A DNA stretch of 42,935 nt, taken from the NCBI GenBank assembly GCA_030532305.1, contig JAUNLJ010000001.1, positions 1 to 42,935 on the forward strand, read 5' to 3'. The first letter of the stretch is position 1; each line of letters begins with the position of its first letter. The notes under the pieces were generated by a model. That model ran no database searches, was not told the DNA's origin, and was given only the letters and a program-made list of their open reading frames with translations. This document shows, piece after piece, positions 18,887 through 27,351 of this stretch. The stretch comes from Tissierellia bacterium. Its GTDB lineage: Bacteria > Bacillota > Clostridia > Tissierellales > Peptoniphilaceae. Both the position numbers and the translations under genes were made by a program.

Positions 18887-19724
18887 AGGTGTGGAGCCAA
18901 CCATCTATCTGACTTTTTATCAAGACGGGATAGGCCCCCTCCAGCCGGTCGTAGGCCTGGTCCCGGTCCTCTTCCCTAGTGAAGAGGCCAAAGATCGTGG
19001 GGCCAGACCCCGTCATCATGGCTAGACCTGCCCCCTCCTTATAGAGTCGGTCCCGGATTTCTTCCAGCTGGGGATAGGTGGAGAAGGCATAGGCCTCCAG
19101 GTCATTTCTTAAAAGGGGCCGGGCTCCCTCTAGGTCCCCCTCCCTTAGGCAGGCCATAATCTTTTCGTAGTCCATGGGCTTAGGGTTGGGAAGGGTCTTT
19201 TCATAGGCCTCCTGGGTGGAGATGGAAAAGCCAGGATTTACTAAAAGGACCGGGTAGTTAGGCAGGTTCTCTGCTGGGTCCAGCTGGTCCCCTATCCCCC
19301 GGCAAAGGGTGGGCTGGCTGAGTATACAGTAGGGGAAGTCTGCCCCCAGGGGCTCGGAGATCTCTAAAAGGTCCCACAAGCCTAGGGGCAGGTCGTAAAG
19401 GTCCCTGACCGCCCTAATCAGGGCAGCCCCATCGGCACTGCCTCCCCCTAGGCCAGCCCCCACAGGGATTTTTTTATGGATTTCCACCTGGAGGGGGATC
19501 TCTCCCTCTAGGACCTCTTCCATATGCTCATGGGTCTTATAGACCAGGTCTTCCTCCCCAAAATGGTCTCCTAAAAGCTCAAAACCCCTATCCAATTTCT
19601 TGAGCCTGAGCTCATCAGCCAGGGCCAAGGGGACCATCAAACTTTCAATCCTGTGGTAGCCTGAGGGTAACTTTTCTAAGACCCCTAAGCCAATATTAAT
19701 CTTTGCCTTTGCTTTTATATCCAT
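18879..19724 (-). CDS. ispE: 4-diphosphocytidyl-2-C-methyl-D-erythritol kinase
   Basis: It phosphorylates CDP-methylerythritol in the non-mevalonate isoprenoid pathway. A GHMP kinase of 281 residues: the N-terminal AKAKINIGLGVL, the ATP loop PVGAGLGGGSADGAA (around residues 87-101) and the C-terminal MTGSGPTIFGLF are signatures. The ATG at 19724 follows AAGGAGG. A -10 of the extended type lies 26 bases before it. It heads an operon with two further genes. It lies next to veg as in Bacillus, but veg has its own terminator. Confidence 0.96.
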   Translation of the reverse strand: MDIKAKAKINIGLGVLEKLPSGYHRIESLMVPLALADELRLKKLDRGFELLGDHFGEEDLVYKTHEHMEEVLEGEIPLQVEIHKKIPVGAGLGGGSADGAALIRAVRDLYDLPLGLWDLLEISEPLGADFPYCILSQPTLCRGIGDQLDPAENLPNYPVLLVNPGFSISTQEAYEKTLPNPKPMDYEKIMACLREGDLEGARPLLRNDLEAYAFSTYPQLEEIRDRLYKEGAGLAMMTGSGPTIFGLFTREEDRDQAYDRLEGAYPVLIKSQIDGWLHTYV

Positions 19725-19749
19725 TATCTCTGCCCTCCTTATAGGTTAA

Positions 19750-19758
19750 ATTATAGCA
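19750..19758 (-). promoter_or_regulatory. Extended -10 promoter of the ispE operon
   Basis: TGCTATAAT on the minus strand, a TGnTATAAT extended -10, about 26 bases before the ispE ATG. There is no good -35, which this promoter class does not need; the -35 position falls in the veg terminator. Confidence 0.55.
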
Positions 19759-19760
19759 GA

Positions 19761-19794
19761 AAATAAAAAAAGCGTACACTCTTGTACGCTTTTT
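19761..19794 (-). terminator. Terminator of veg
   Basis: AAAAAGCGTACA pairs with TGTACGCTTTTT around a four-base loop; on the minus strand seven T residues follow. It separates veg from ispE. Confidence 0.92.
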
Positions 19795-19815
19795 AGGTCT
19801 AGGTCTTTACAAGAC

Positions 19816-20085
19816 TCAGGATGAAATCTTTACATCCCCCATGTCTACATTGTCCTCTACAATGGCAATTCTTACCACAGAGGTCAGTAGGTCAGAATAG
19901 GTGTAGGAGATTTTTTGGTCCCCTAGATTTTCTTCCACCACACTCACAATAAACAAGGAGGGATAGACGGCTTCTAAAATACCCTTCCGGGTAACGATCC
20001 GCTTTCTTCCCTTGTCTGCCTTGACAATGACTCGCTTGCCAATGTGCTTGGATAACTCCTTTTTAATAGACTCCATTTGATTCAT
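19816..20085 (-). CDS. veg: Veg protein (DUF1021)
   Basis: A small conserved Firmicutes protein of 89 residues; in Bacillus subtilis Veg influences biofilm matrix gene expression, but its biochemical role is not settled. The segments GKRVIVKADKGRKR, GILEAVYPSLFIV and ISYTYSDLLTSVV are family signatures. I start it at ATG 20085 because GAGGGTGG lies eight bases upstream; a GTG at 20097 is directly attached to the purine-rich stretch and would be too close. It is monocistronic, with a near-consensus promoter and its own terminator, which matches the strong veg promoter known from Bacillus. Confidence 0.9.
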   Translation of the reverse strand: MNQMESIKKELSKHIGKRVIVKADKGRKRIVTRKGILEAVYPSLFIVSVVEENLGDQKISYTYSDLLTSVVRIAIVEDNVDMGDVKISS

Positions 20086-20127
20086 GTCTTGAACCACCCT
20101 CTCCCTTACTCTAAAGTATCCAAGACT

Positions 20128-20156
20128 ATAATATCAAATTTTTGTATATTTGTCAA
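20128..20156 (-). promoter_or_regulatory. Strong promoter of veg
   Basis: A perfect TTGACA (20156-20151), a 17-base AT-rich spacer and TATTAT (20133-20128) on the minus strand. Transcription would start near 20121, giving a leader of about 36 bases. Confidence 0.88.
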
Positions 20157-20260
20157 ATAAAGGCAAAATATTTTACACCATTTTAACCACTACGTCAATA
20201 GCTTAAGAGAAAAATTTTAGGCTTTTTTTAGAAGTTGCCAGAAGGTGGACCTAACCCCTT

Positions 20261-20725
20261 TTACCTCTTTAGGGCCTGGGCCATCCGGCGCTTGGCATCT
20301 TTTTCAGCTATATCTCGCCGCTTGTCGTAGAGCTTTTTCCCCTTGGCTGTGGCAATCTCCACCTTTATCCGTCCCCGGGACAAGTAGACCCTTAGGGGAA
20401 TGAGGGTGTAGCCCTCTTGCTGGCGTTCTTTTTCCAGCCGGCGGATTTCCCCCTTGTGGAGGAGGAGCTTGCGCTTGCGCATGGGGTCCACATTGGCATA
20501 GGACCCCTGGTCATAGGGGCTCACATGCATGTCCTCTATATAGACTTCCCCCCCGTCAATGGAGCAGAAGGCCTCCTTTATACTGACCTTGCCCTGACGG
20601 ATGCTCTTTACCTCTGGCCCCACCAGGGAGATCCCCGCCTCATAGATGTCCTCTATCACATAATCGTGCCGGGCCCGGCGGTTATTGGCTAGGTTACTAT
20701 CGGTCTTCTTCTTTTTCTTAGTCAA
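20261..20725 (-). CDS. smpB: SsrA-binding protein
   Basis: SmpB binds tmRNA and brings it to stalled ribosomes. The protein has 154 residues: a basic N-terminus, [21 protein letters not shown], the core [18 protein letters not shown], and the lysine-rich tail [19 protein letters not shown] that enters the mRNA channel. The start is TTG at 20725, with AGGGTGA ending inside the rnr coding sequence; the gap to rnr is two bases. No ATG lies nearby. The rnr-smpB pair is a classical arrangement, since RNase R degrades the messages released by trans-translation. The tmRNA gene itself, often next to smpB, is not in the following 160 bases. Confidence 0.96.
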   Translation of the reverse strand: MTKKKKKTDSNLANNRRARHDYVIEDIYEAGISLVGPEVKSIRQGKVSIKEAFCSIDGGEVYIEDMHVSPYDQGSYANVDPMRKRKLLLHKGEIRRLEKERQQEGYTLIPLRVYLSRGRIKVEIATAKGKKLYDKRRDIAEKDAKRRMAQALKR

Positions 20726-20727
20726 AA

Positions 20728-22833
20728 TTAATCACCCTGCAAAGTAAAATCTATGGTCCCCTTAATGGGGTCAGCCCCAACTACTTCTACCTTGACCTTT
20801 TGGCCCATTTTAAAGGCCACCTGGCCACTGGGTCCTAGGACCTGGTAGCGGTCTGGGTCAAACTGGTAAAAGCCTGTCATGGACTGGTAGGAGACCAGGC
20901 CCTCTACGGTGTTTTCCAGCTCTACAAAAATGCCAAAGGAGGTGAGGCCGGACACCTTGCCCTCATAGACCTCATAGACGTGGTCTAGCATATACTGGGC
21001 CATTTTCACATCTTGGACCTTTCTTTCTGTGTCCTGGGCCAGCTTTTCTGTGGCTGACACATGGTCGGCTATGTCCGGGAGGATCTTTTCATAACGCTGG
21101 CTCATCCTCCCCTTGTAGGTCCCATTTATCATGGCCTTAACAATCCGGTGGATAACCAGGTCATTATAGCGGCGGATGGGGGCAGTAAAGTGAGAATAAT
21201 AGGTGGAGGCCAGGCCAAAGTGGGCGTCCCAGTCTTCTGAATACCGGGCCTTTTGCATGCTCCTTAGGACCAGGTTGTTAATCAGCTCGGCCTCGTCCTT
21301 GCCCTTGACCTGGTCTAAAAGGGCCTGGATGGTCTTGGGCTGAAGGTCTTCCTTGGTCTGTTTAATCCGGTAGCCAAAGGGCCGCATAATGCCATTAAGG
21401 TCTTCTATCCGGTCTTCATCGGGAACCCCATGGACCCGGTAAAGGAAGGGGACCTCCTCTTCAAAGAAGTGGCGGCCAATGACCTCGTTGGTCAAAATCA
21501 TAAACTCTTCAATTAATTTGTTGGCTACCCTCCGGTCTTCCAGCTGGATATCCTGGGGGTAACCCTGGTCATCTAGGATAATACGGGCCTCCTTAAAGTT
21601 AAAGTCTATGGACCCCCGCCTTCTCCGCTTGTCCTGAAGAATTTTGGCCAAGTCTGCCATGAGCTTCAGGTCTTCTTCTAGGCCCTTTAGGGACTTGTCC
21701 TTGCCCTTCCCCTCCAAAAAGTCAGAGACATGGCCATAGACCAGGCGGCGCTTGGAGGAGATGACCGATTCCATAATCTGGTGGTCCACCACCCGGCCCT
21801 TCTGGTCCACTTCCATGAGGACCGATAGGGTGAGCCGGTCTTCTCCCTCGTTTAAAGAGCAAATCCCATTGGAAAGCTCTTCTGGCAGCATGGGGATCAC
21901 TTCTGAAATAAGATAGACAGAGTTGCCCCGCTCTTCTGCCTCCCGGTCCAGGTGGGACCCCTCCCTAACATATTCAGCCACATCGGCAATATGGACCCCT
22001 AGCTGGTAGTGGCCATTTTCCAGGCGGCTAATGGAGACGGCATCGTCAAAGTCCTTGGAGTCCTCCCCGTCAATGGTAAAGACAGTGGCCTGGGTAAAGT
22101 CCTTCCGGCCAGCCCTTTGCCCCTGGGTCACCTGGTCGGGCATGGCCTCCGCCTCATAGAGGACCTCCTGGGGAAATTCTAAGCTAAGGCCCTGGCCTAG
22201 GGCAATACTTAAGATGTCTACTCCCTTTTCATCGGGGTAGCCTAGGACCTCTAGGACCTGGCCCTCAGGTTTTTTCTTCTTCTTGGGCCACTTGTCAATT
22301 TTAACCAGGACCTTTTGCCGGTTTTTGGCCCCCCTCATTTTCTTTTTGGGGATATAGATGTCTGTAGAAATCCTAGACTCATCAGGAACCACAAAGCCAA
22401 AGCGTTCCACGTCCTGGAAGGTCCCCACCAGGGTGTCGTTGGCCCTTTCTAGGACCTGGACCACAATCCCTTCCAGGCCCCTGTCTCCCTCCCGAATGGG
22501 CCGCAGTTCTACTAAAACTCGGTCTCCATGAAGGGCCGTGTTCATCTTGGTCCCATGGATATAGACGTCCTCCATGTCCGGGTCATCAGGAATTAAAAAG
22601 CCATAGCCCTTTTCATTGCCCTGGATCCGGCCACTAATCAGGTCTGTGTCCTCCAAGACTTCATAGGCCTTGTTGTCATTGCGGACTAGGACCCCTTCCT
22701 TGACCAGGTCCTTTAGGACGGTCTTCATCTCATCTCTGATTTCCCTGTTGACCCTCAAACGATGAAAAATCTCGTTCCGGGTCAGGGGGCCTTCTTCCTT
22801 AATTAACTTTTGAATTTTTTCCTGGATGGACAT
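20728..22833 (-). CDS. rnr: Ribonuclease R
   Basis: A processive 3'-5' exoribonuclease that degrades structured RNA. The 701 residues contain an N-terminal winged helix (2-60), two cold-shock domains (about 65-220, with [12 protein letters not shown] and [10 protein letters not shown]), the RNB catalytic domain with the metal-binding aspartates in [14 protein letters not shown] (about 255-268), and a C-terminal S1 domain (about 620-700, [17 protein letters not shown]). All catalytic parts are intact. The ATG at 22833 follows AAGGAG. It lies between ddl and smpB with gaps of 10 and 2 bases, so the three form one operon. Confidence 0.96.
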   Translation of the reverse strand: MSIQEKIQKLIKEEGPLTRNEIFHRLRVNREIRDEMKTVLKDLVKEGVLVRNDNKAYEVLEDTDLISGRIQGNEKGYGFLIPDDPDMEDVYIHGTKMNTALHGDRVLVELRPIREGDRGLEGIVVQVLERANDTLVGTFQDVERFGFVVPDESRISTDIYIPKKKMRGAKNRQKVLVKIDKWPKKKKKPEGQVLEVLGYPDEKGVDILSIALGQGLSLEFPQEVLYEAEAMPDQVTQGQRAGRKDFTQATVFTIDGEDSKDFDDAVSISRLENGHYQLGVHIADVAEYVREGSHLDREAEERGNSVYLISEVIPMLPEELSNGICSLNEGEDRLTLSVLMEVDQKGRVVDHQIMESVISSKRRLVYGHVSDFLEGKGKDKSLKGLEEDLKLMADLAKILQDKRRRRGSIDFNFKEARIILDDQGYPQDIQLEDRRVANKLIEEFMILTNEVIGRHFFEEEVPFLYRVHGVPDEDRIEDLNGIMRPFGYRIKQTKEDLQPKTIQALLDQVKGKDEAELINNLVLRSMQKARYSEDWDAHFGLASTYYSHFTAPIRRYNDLVIHRIVKAMINGTYKGRMSQRYEKILPDIADHVSATEKLAQDTERKVQDVKMAQYMLDHVYEVYEGKVSGLTSFGIFVELENTVEGLVSYQSMTGFYQFDPDRYQVLGPSGQVAFKMGQKVKVEVVGADPIKGTIDFTLQGD

Positions 22834-22843
22834 GTTTTGCTCC

Positions 22844-24028
22844 TTATAGTTTTGATCCGTAGCCCGTTCTTTCTAAAAGTTTAGCATCAAAATGTGTCAG
22901 CTTGTTGGCTTCCTGGTGGGCCCTCATCTCGCCTATTTCAATAACCCGGCTAATGAGGTCCTTAAAGGAAAGACCCTTGGCCTCCCAAAGGTAAAAGCCC
23001 AAAGACCCTGGCAGGGTGTTGATCTCGTTGATATAGACCTGGTCTCCTTCCACAAGGAAGTCTATCCGGGCAGTGCCGGCCCCATCAATGGCCTTAAAGG
23101 CCTTCTTGGCCAGGCTTTCTATTTCTTTTCTTAGGCCCTTGTCTAGGTCGGCTGGAATCCGCCTATTTTGACTGGTGGTCTTGGCTCCAGACCCTTTTCC
23201 TGCCTTGCCATTATGGATGTACTTGTCTTCGTAGTTTAAAAATTCCTTCCAGCCCAGGGGTTCTTCACAGGCAGACACTTCCAAGTCCCCTTCAAAACCT
23301 AGGACGGCGGCGTTAATTTCCCTGGGCTTTTTGGCGGCCCGCTCCACAATAATCTTCCGGTCATAGGCCTGGGCTAGGTCCATGGCCTCCCCTAGGCCCT
23401 CCCGGTTTTTAACCTTGCTAATTCCAATGGAAGAGCCTAGGTTGGCTGGCTTCACAAAAACAGGGTAGCCCAGGTCTTCTATCTTCTTAATGACCCCCTT
23501 GGGGTCTTTTTCATAGTCACTCCGGTAGTAGTAGGTGTAGTCTAGGACAGGCAGTCCCTTGGCTATAAAGATCTCCTTCATGAGGACCTTGTCCATGCCC
23601 AGGGCGGCACTGCTGGTGGCGGCCCCCCCATAGGCTATATTTAGGATGTCTAAGAGCCCCTGGACCTTGCCATCTTCCCCATAGGTCCCGTGGAGGGCGG
23701 GAAAGACAAAGTCCACCTCTGCAAAGACCACTTCTTCCTCTGTGGCCTTGGAGAAAAAGCCTCCCTGGCCCTGCCGCTTGGTATAGAGCTTGTGGTCTCC
23801 AGCCTGGGCCTTGAAATAGACCCTTTCTGCCTTGGATAGGTCCCCCTCCTTAAAGGTCTTAAAGTCCCTTAGGCAGTCCCCTCCTAGCCACTGGCCCTTT
23901 TTGTCAATATAGACGGGAATGGGCCTATACTTGTCCTTGTCCATGTTTTCTATAATTTGCATGCCGGTAATAATACTAACCTCATGCTCCACGCTCTGTC
24001 CCCCAAAGAGAACGGCGATGTTTTTCAT
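22844..24028 (-). CDS. ddl: D-alanine--D-alanine ligase
   Basis: It joins two D-alanines with ATP for peptidoglycan precursor synthesis. The protein is an ATP-grasp enzyme of 394 residues: NIAVLFGGQSVEHEVS at the start, the serine loop GKVQGLLDILNIAYGG, the ATP-grasp PVFVKPANLGSSIGISKV, and the metal-binding INEINTLPGSLGFYLW near residue 335. I start at ATG 24028, five bases after AGGTGA; the GTG at 24037 falls in that site. The omega-loop region has no VanA-type lysine change that I can identify, so a normal D-Ala product is expected. A TATAAT at 24062-24057 is a possible promoter. It follows the murF terminator. Confidence 0.94.
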   Translation of the reverse strand: MKNIAVLFGGQSVEHEVSIITGMQIIENMDKDKYRPIPVYIDKKGQWLGGDCLRDFKTFKEGDLSKAERVYFKAQAGDHKLYTKRQGQGGFFSKATEEEVVFAEVDFVFPALHGTYGEDGKVQGLLDILNIAYGGAATSSAALGMDKVLMKEIFIAKGLPVLDYTYYYRSDYEKDPKGVIKKIEDLGYPVFVKPANLGSSIGISKVKNREGLGEAMDLAQAYDRKIIVERAAKKPREINAAVLGFEGDLEVSACEEPLGWKEFLNYEDKYIHNGKAGKGSGAKTTSQNRRIPADLDKGLRKEIESLAKKAFKAIDGAGTARIDFLVEGDQVYINEINTLPGSLGFYLWEAKGLSFKDLISRVIEIGEMRAHQEANKLTHFDAKLLERTGYGSKL

Positions 24029-24099
24029 ATCTATCACCTCATTATAATCTAACTATATTATACCCTACCCATCCCCCTTTAGGCTAGAAAAAGCGAAAT

Positions 24100-24130
24100 A
24101 AAAGGGGCCTTGGCCAGGCCAAGAACCCCT
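24100..24130 (-). terminator. Terminator of the hydrolase-murF operon
   Basis: GGGGTTCTTGGC pairs with GCCAAGGCCCC (one bulge), followed on the minus strand by TTTTATTT. It separates murF from ddl. Confidence 0.8.
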
Positions 24131-25667
24131 AAACTTCACTATAATTATCGGGCAGGTCATTTTCAAAGAGAATCACATCCCCTGGCTTAGCCAGCTGGCC
24201 AATAAGGGCTGTGGCTCCGTCTAGGTTTTCTACCACCTTCATCCGGTCCTTGGGGAAACCCTCCTCTAGGATCCCCCTTTGGATGGGGGCCGTCCGGCTG
24301 ATACCCACTAGGATGGCGTAGTCTACCACCCTGGCAATTTCCTTGCCCAGCTTGTAGTTTTCCTCTTCTTCCATATCCCCTAGCTCCACCATACCTGGGG
24401 TGATAATAATCTTTTGCCCCTTTTCAAACTGGCCTAAAACATCTAGGGCCGCCCGGGCCCCTACTGGGTTGGAATTAAAGGTGTCGTCTATAACCAGGGT
24501 TCCTGCTGGAGAATCTATCAGGTTAAGCCGGTGGTCTACAGGCTCTACCTTGGCAATGCCTGCTTGGATCTGGTCTAGGTCCATGCCTAGGACGTGGGCC
24601 ACAGAGGCTGCTGCCAAAAGGTTGGAGATATTGTGGCGGCCCAAGAGCCGGGTCTGGCAGGCAATCTCCCCTAGGCCCTTAATGCCCAGGATAAACTGGC
24701 TGCCCCTTTCCCCCACATGGATGTCCTTGGCGTAAAGGTCCAGGGCCTCCAGGTCCTCCATCCCGTACTTTAGGGTCCTAATGTCTCTTTTTCCTACTAA
24801 TTCCCTGACATAGCCATTGTCATGGTTAAAGATAGCCACCCCATCCTCAGGCAGGGACTCAATCAGTTCAAATTTGGTCCTTTGGATATTTTCTATGGTC
24901 TTAAAAAGATGCATGTGGGTAGGGCCAATGGCGGTAATGACCCCTATGTCTGGTTGGACTAGGTCTGCCACCTCTTCGATCTCCCCAGGGACCTCTGCCC
25001 CAAGTTCTGCAATAAAGACCTCCTTATCACTGTTTAACTCGTTGTTGATAATCTTAGACAGGCCCATGGGGGTGTTGTAGGAAGAGGGGGTGTTTTGAAC
25101 CTCAAAGGCCTCCTGGAGGACGGTGTTGGTGATAAATTTCGTGGAGGTCTTGCCAAAGGACCCAGTAATCCCCAAAACCCTTAGGTTATTTTGGTCCTTT
25201 AGGGACCGGATCTTGTCTTGGGCCTGGTGGTAAAAGCCCATGTTGATCTTTTCTTCATTGGGGTAATTGATACTATTGGATAGGATTAGGATCCAATATT
25301 GCAAAAAGAAAATCAGAAAGTTTAGGACCACACAGACCAGGGTAAACCAGTAGCCAAAGCTCATAAAAATAAGCCTTAAGGCCACCACCCCCACCAAGAG
25401 GCTTCCGCTGAGCCTAAGGTGGGTCTTATAGAGCCGGGTGGCCCGGTCCGTCATAACCAGGGGGGTCTTTTCCTCTTGCTTTTTGTAGTGGAGCCGGCGG
25501 ACCCTAGGCAAGTTTTTTTCCACCCAGTCCCGGTAGTCTTCATTCTTGTAGCTAGCAAGTTGCAACATATTTAGGGGGTATTTTACCCTTTCCTTAGACA
25601 GCCTGTGTACTAAAAGTCCCACCAGGGCCACCACGATTGCATCTATCCACTGAATACTTTCTAACAT
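24129..25667 (-). CDS. Membrane-anchored UDP-MurNAc-tripeptide--D-Ala-D-Ala ligase (MurF-like)
   Basis: A Mur ligase of 512 residues. The ATP loop GITGSFGKTSTK is at 166-177, the lysine/histidine region IGPTHMHLF and the GRHNISNLLAAASVA motif follow, then DDTFNSNPVGARAAL and TPGMVELG in the C-terminal domain, all typical of MurF. Instead of the usual N-terminal UDP-binding domain it has a membrane segment (9-21) and a hydrophobic region of two or three spans (about 87-132). It is followed after a terminator by ddl, which makes its D-Ala-D-Ala substrate, and preceded by an alpha/beta hydrolase in the same operon (gap four bases). It could be the cell's MurF or a relative acting on membrane-bound precursors. 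Confidence 0.82.
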   Translation of the reverse strand: MLESIQWIDAIVVALVGLLVHRLSKERVKYPLNMLQLASYKNEDYRDWVEKNLPRVRRLHYKKQEEKTPLVMTDRATRLYKTHLRLSGSLLVGVVALRLIFMSFGYWFTLVCVVLNFLIFFLQYWILILSNSINYPNEEKINMGFYHQAQDKIRSLKDQNNLRVLGITGSFGKTSTKFITNTVLQEAFEVQNTPSSYNTPMGLSKIINNELNSDKEVFIAELGAEVPGEIEEVADLVQPDIGVITAIGPTHMHLFKTIENIQRTKFELIESLPEDGVAIFNHDNGYVRELVGKRDIRTLKYGMEDLEALDLYAKDIHVGERGSQFILGIKGLGEIACQTRLLGRHNISNLLAAASVAHVLGMDLDQIQAGIAKVEPVDHRLNLIDSPAGTLVIDDTFNSNPVGARAALDVLGQFEKGQKIIITPGMVELGDMEEEENYKLGKEIARVVDYAILVGISRTAPIQRGILEEGFPKDRMKVVENLDGATALIGQLAKPGDVILFENDLPDNYSEV

Positions 25668-25671
25668 AAAG

Positions 25672-26442
25672 TCACCCCTTCATAAAGGACCTTAAGACGG
25701 CTTGAAAGGTCCCATAGTCTTCTGCATAGGCATAGTGCCCTCCCTCTAAGAGGACTAAACCCGCATTAGGAATCTTGTCTTCAAACTCTCGGGCCATATA
25801 GAGGGGGGTTGCCTCGTCGTCTCTGCCCCAAATAAGAAGGGTCTCTGCTTGGATCTTTGGAAAATAAGTAAAGGTATCTTCATTAACCACCTTAACAAAG
25901 ACCTGGCGCATGATCCCCTGGCTGGCCTGGTAGTCCTCTGAACCAAACTTGCTATAAAAGCCCCTTAGTCTCTCAGATTCTTCCTTCCAGAAAAAGAGCC
26001 TCTGGTAAATCCAGCGCAGGGCCTTAAAAGTGTAGACCCGGCCATAGTAGTCTAGGCCCCGTTTGGGGTGGACCCCTGAGGCGTCAATAAGGACTAGCTG
26101 GTCTACCCGGTGGGGGTGCTGGGCGGCAAAAATAGTCAGGGTCTTGCCCCCAAAGGAGTGGCCTAAAAAACTGGCCCTTTCTACCCCAAAGTAGTCCATG
26201 ACCTTGCCCACAAGGTCGGCATAGTCCTGGGTCCCTATAAGCTCTTTAGGATCGTCACTCTCCCCATGGCCATAGGCCTCATAGGCTATGACCCGGTAAC
26301 GGTCTTTTAGGGCATTGACAATCCCCATAACTGATTCAATATTTGTTCCCCAACCATGGAGGACAAAGGCCACCTTGTCTCCTTGGCCCACCTCCAGGGT
26401 GGCAATCCTATGCCCTTGTATGTCAATTATCTTTTTTTCCAA
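25672..26442 (-). CDS. Alpha/beta hydrolase
   Basis: A 256-residue soluble hydrolase. The oxyanion HGWGTN (around residue 29), the nucleophile elbow GHSFGG with the catalytic serine near 95, the acid in WGRDDEATP (around 212) and the histidine in GGHYAYAED (around 237) make a complete triad. The start is TTG at 26442 with AGGAGG nine bases upstream. It is co-transcribed with the MurF-like gene, so a role at the envelope is possible, for example on a lipid or peptide ester. The substrate cannot be told from sequence. Confidence 0.88.
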   Translation of the reverse strand: MEKKIIDIQGHRIATLEVGQGDKVAFVLHGWGTNIESVMGIVNALKDRYRVIAYEAYGHGESDDPKELIGTQDYADLVGKVMDYFGVERASFLGHSFGGKTLTIFAAQHPHRVDQLVLIDASGVHPKRGLDYYGRVYTFKALRWIYQRLFFWKEESERLRGFYSKFGSEDYQASQGIMRQVFVKVVNEDTFTYFPKIQAETLLIWGRDDEATPLYMAREFEDKIPNAGLVLLEGGHYAYAEDYGTFQAVLRSFMKG

Positions 26443-26468
26443 TGACCTGGACCTCCTGTTCTCGTTGT

Positions 26469-26477
26469 ATTATATCA
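26469..26477 (-). promoter_or_regulatory. Extended -10 promoter of the hydrolase-murF operon
   Basis: TGATATAAT on the minus strand, 27 bases before the TTG start. No clear -35. Confidence 0.5.
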
Positions 26478-26607
26478 CAGACAAATGCCTAAAAAATATT
26501 TTTTTGGTCCAGGACCTAAAGTCTTTCACTTTTTTAAGAAAAATCTCCCTCTCCCTTTTAGAAGGGCTATTTCTTATGGCTTGTATATTTAAATATTTTA
26601 TATAGTA

Positions 26608-26616
26608 TGTTATAAT
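26608..26616 (+). promoter_or_regulatory. Extended -10 promoter of the gntR-GNAT operon
   Basis: TGTTATAAT on the plus strand, about 35 bases before the gntR ATG, in an AT-rich stretch shared with the divergent hydrolase promoter about 135 bases away. The repressor could act here on itself; I find no clear GntR-type palindrome. Confidence 0.5.
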
Positions 26617-26651
26617 TTTTATCAGTAACTAGTATTTTAGGAGGTCATCTT

Positions 26652-27317
26652 ATGGAATTTTTATCATTAAAAGATCATGTCTATAATTATATAGCCAAAG
26701 AAATTCAAACTGGAAAATTAAAGTCTGACGAAAAGGTCAATGAGCAGGACATCTGTGCCCAATTAAATATTTCCAGAACCCCCGTCAGAGAAGCCCTGAT
26801 CCAATTGGCTGCTGATGGTTTTTTAGAGTCTGCGCCCAGAAGGGGTTTTCGGGTTAAGCCCCTGACCCGGAAGGAGGGCTACGACATCTACCAGATCCTA
26901 TCCCACCTGGACTCCCTGGCAGCCAGCCTGGCCATGGACAACCTAACCCAGGCCGACTATGACAAGATGACGGAGCTAATTGACCTGATGGACTTTCATA
27001 TTGAAAGGTCCCAGTTTGATGCCTACTTCCCCCTACAGGAGAAGTTTCATGACGTCTACCTGACCAGGAGCCATAATGAAAGTCTAGTAGACACCATCTC
27101 CCGTCTGCAAAGACGTTTTATCCGACAAAGCCACACCATGGACCAAGATGAGAAGCTTAAGCAGCTCCTCTTGGACACCAATGCCCAGCACCGGAAAATC
27201 TTGGAGCTCTTTAGGGACCATAAAAAAGAGGAGCTGATAAACTACCTCCATGACATCCACTGGGAATACCACTATACAGAGCTTGGCAGAACAGGCTCCC
27301 TAGACCACCAAGACTAA
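26652..27317 (+). CDS. GntR family transcriptional regulator, FadR/FCD subfamily
   Basis: A 221-residue DNA-binding regulator. The N-terminal winged helix (5-70) has LNISRTPVREALIQLAADGFLE, the GntR signature. The C-terminal helical FCD domain contains FHDVYLTRSHNESL and the metal or ligand-binding histidines around TNAQHRKILELF. The ATG follows AGGAGG by seven bases. It is followed after 34 bases by the GNAT gene, so they are probably co-transcribed. Ligands of the family are usually carboxylic acids or sugar acids, but nothing here identifies one. Confidence 0.9.
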   Translation: MEFLSLKDHVYNYIAKEIQTGKLKSDEKVNEQDICAQLNISRTPVREALIQLAADGFLESAPRRGFRVKPLTRKEGYDIYQILSHLDSLAASLAMDNLTQADYDKMTELIDLMDFHIERSQFDAYFPLQEKFHDVYLTRSHNESLVDTISRLQRRFIRQSHTMDQDEKLKQLLLDTNAQHRKILELFRDHKKEELINYLHDIHWEYHYTELGRTGSLDHQD

Positions 27318-27351
27318 AAAGTAGAGCCCTTGGGCTTAAAGGAGTTGACCT

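Noticed and set aside
20098..20260. tmRNA gene next to smpB
   Set aside because: Only 163 bases remain, with the veg promoter inside; no tRNA-like ends or tag frame.
22844..24028. VanA-type D-Ala-D-Lac ligase
   Set aside because: Gene context (rnr, smpB, murF) is housekeeping and no vanH or vanX is near; motifs fit a normal Ddl.
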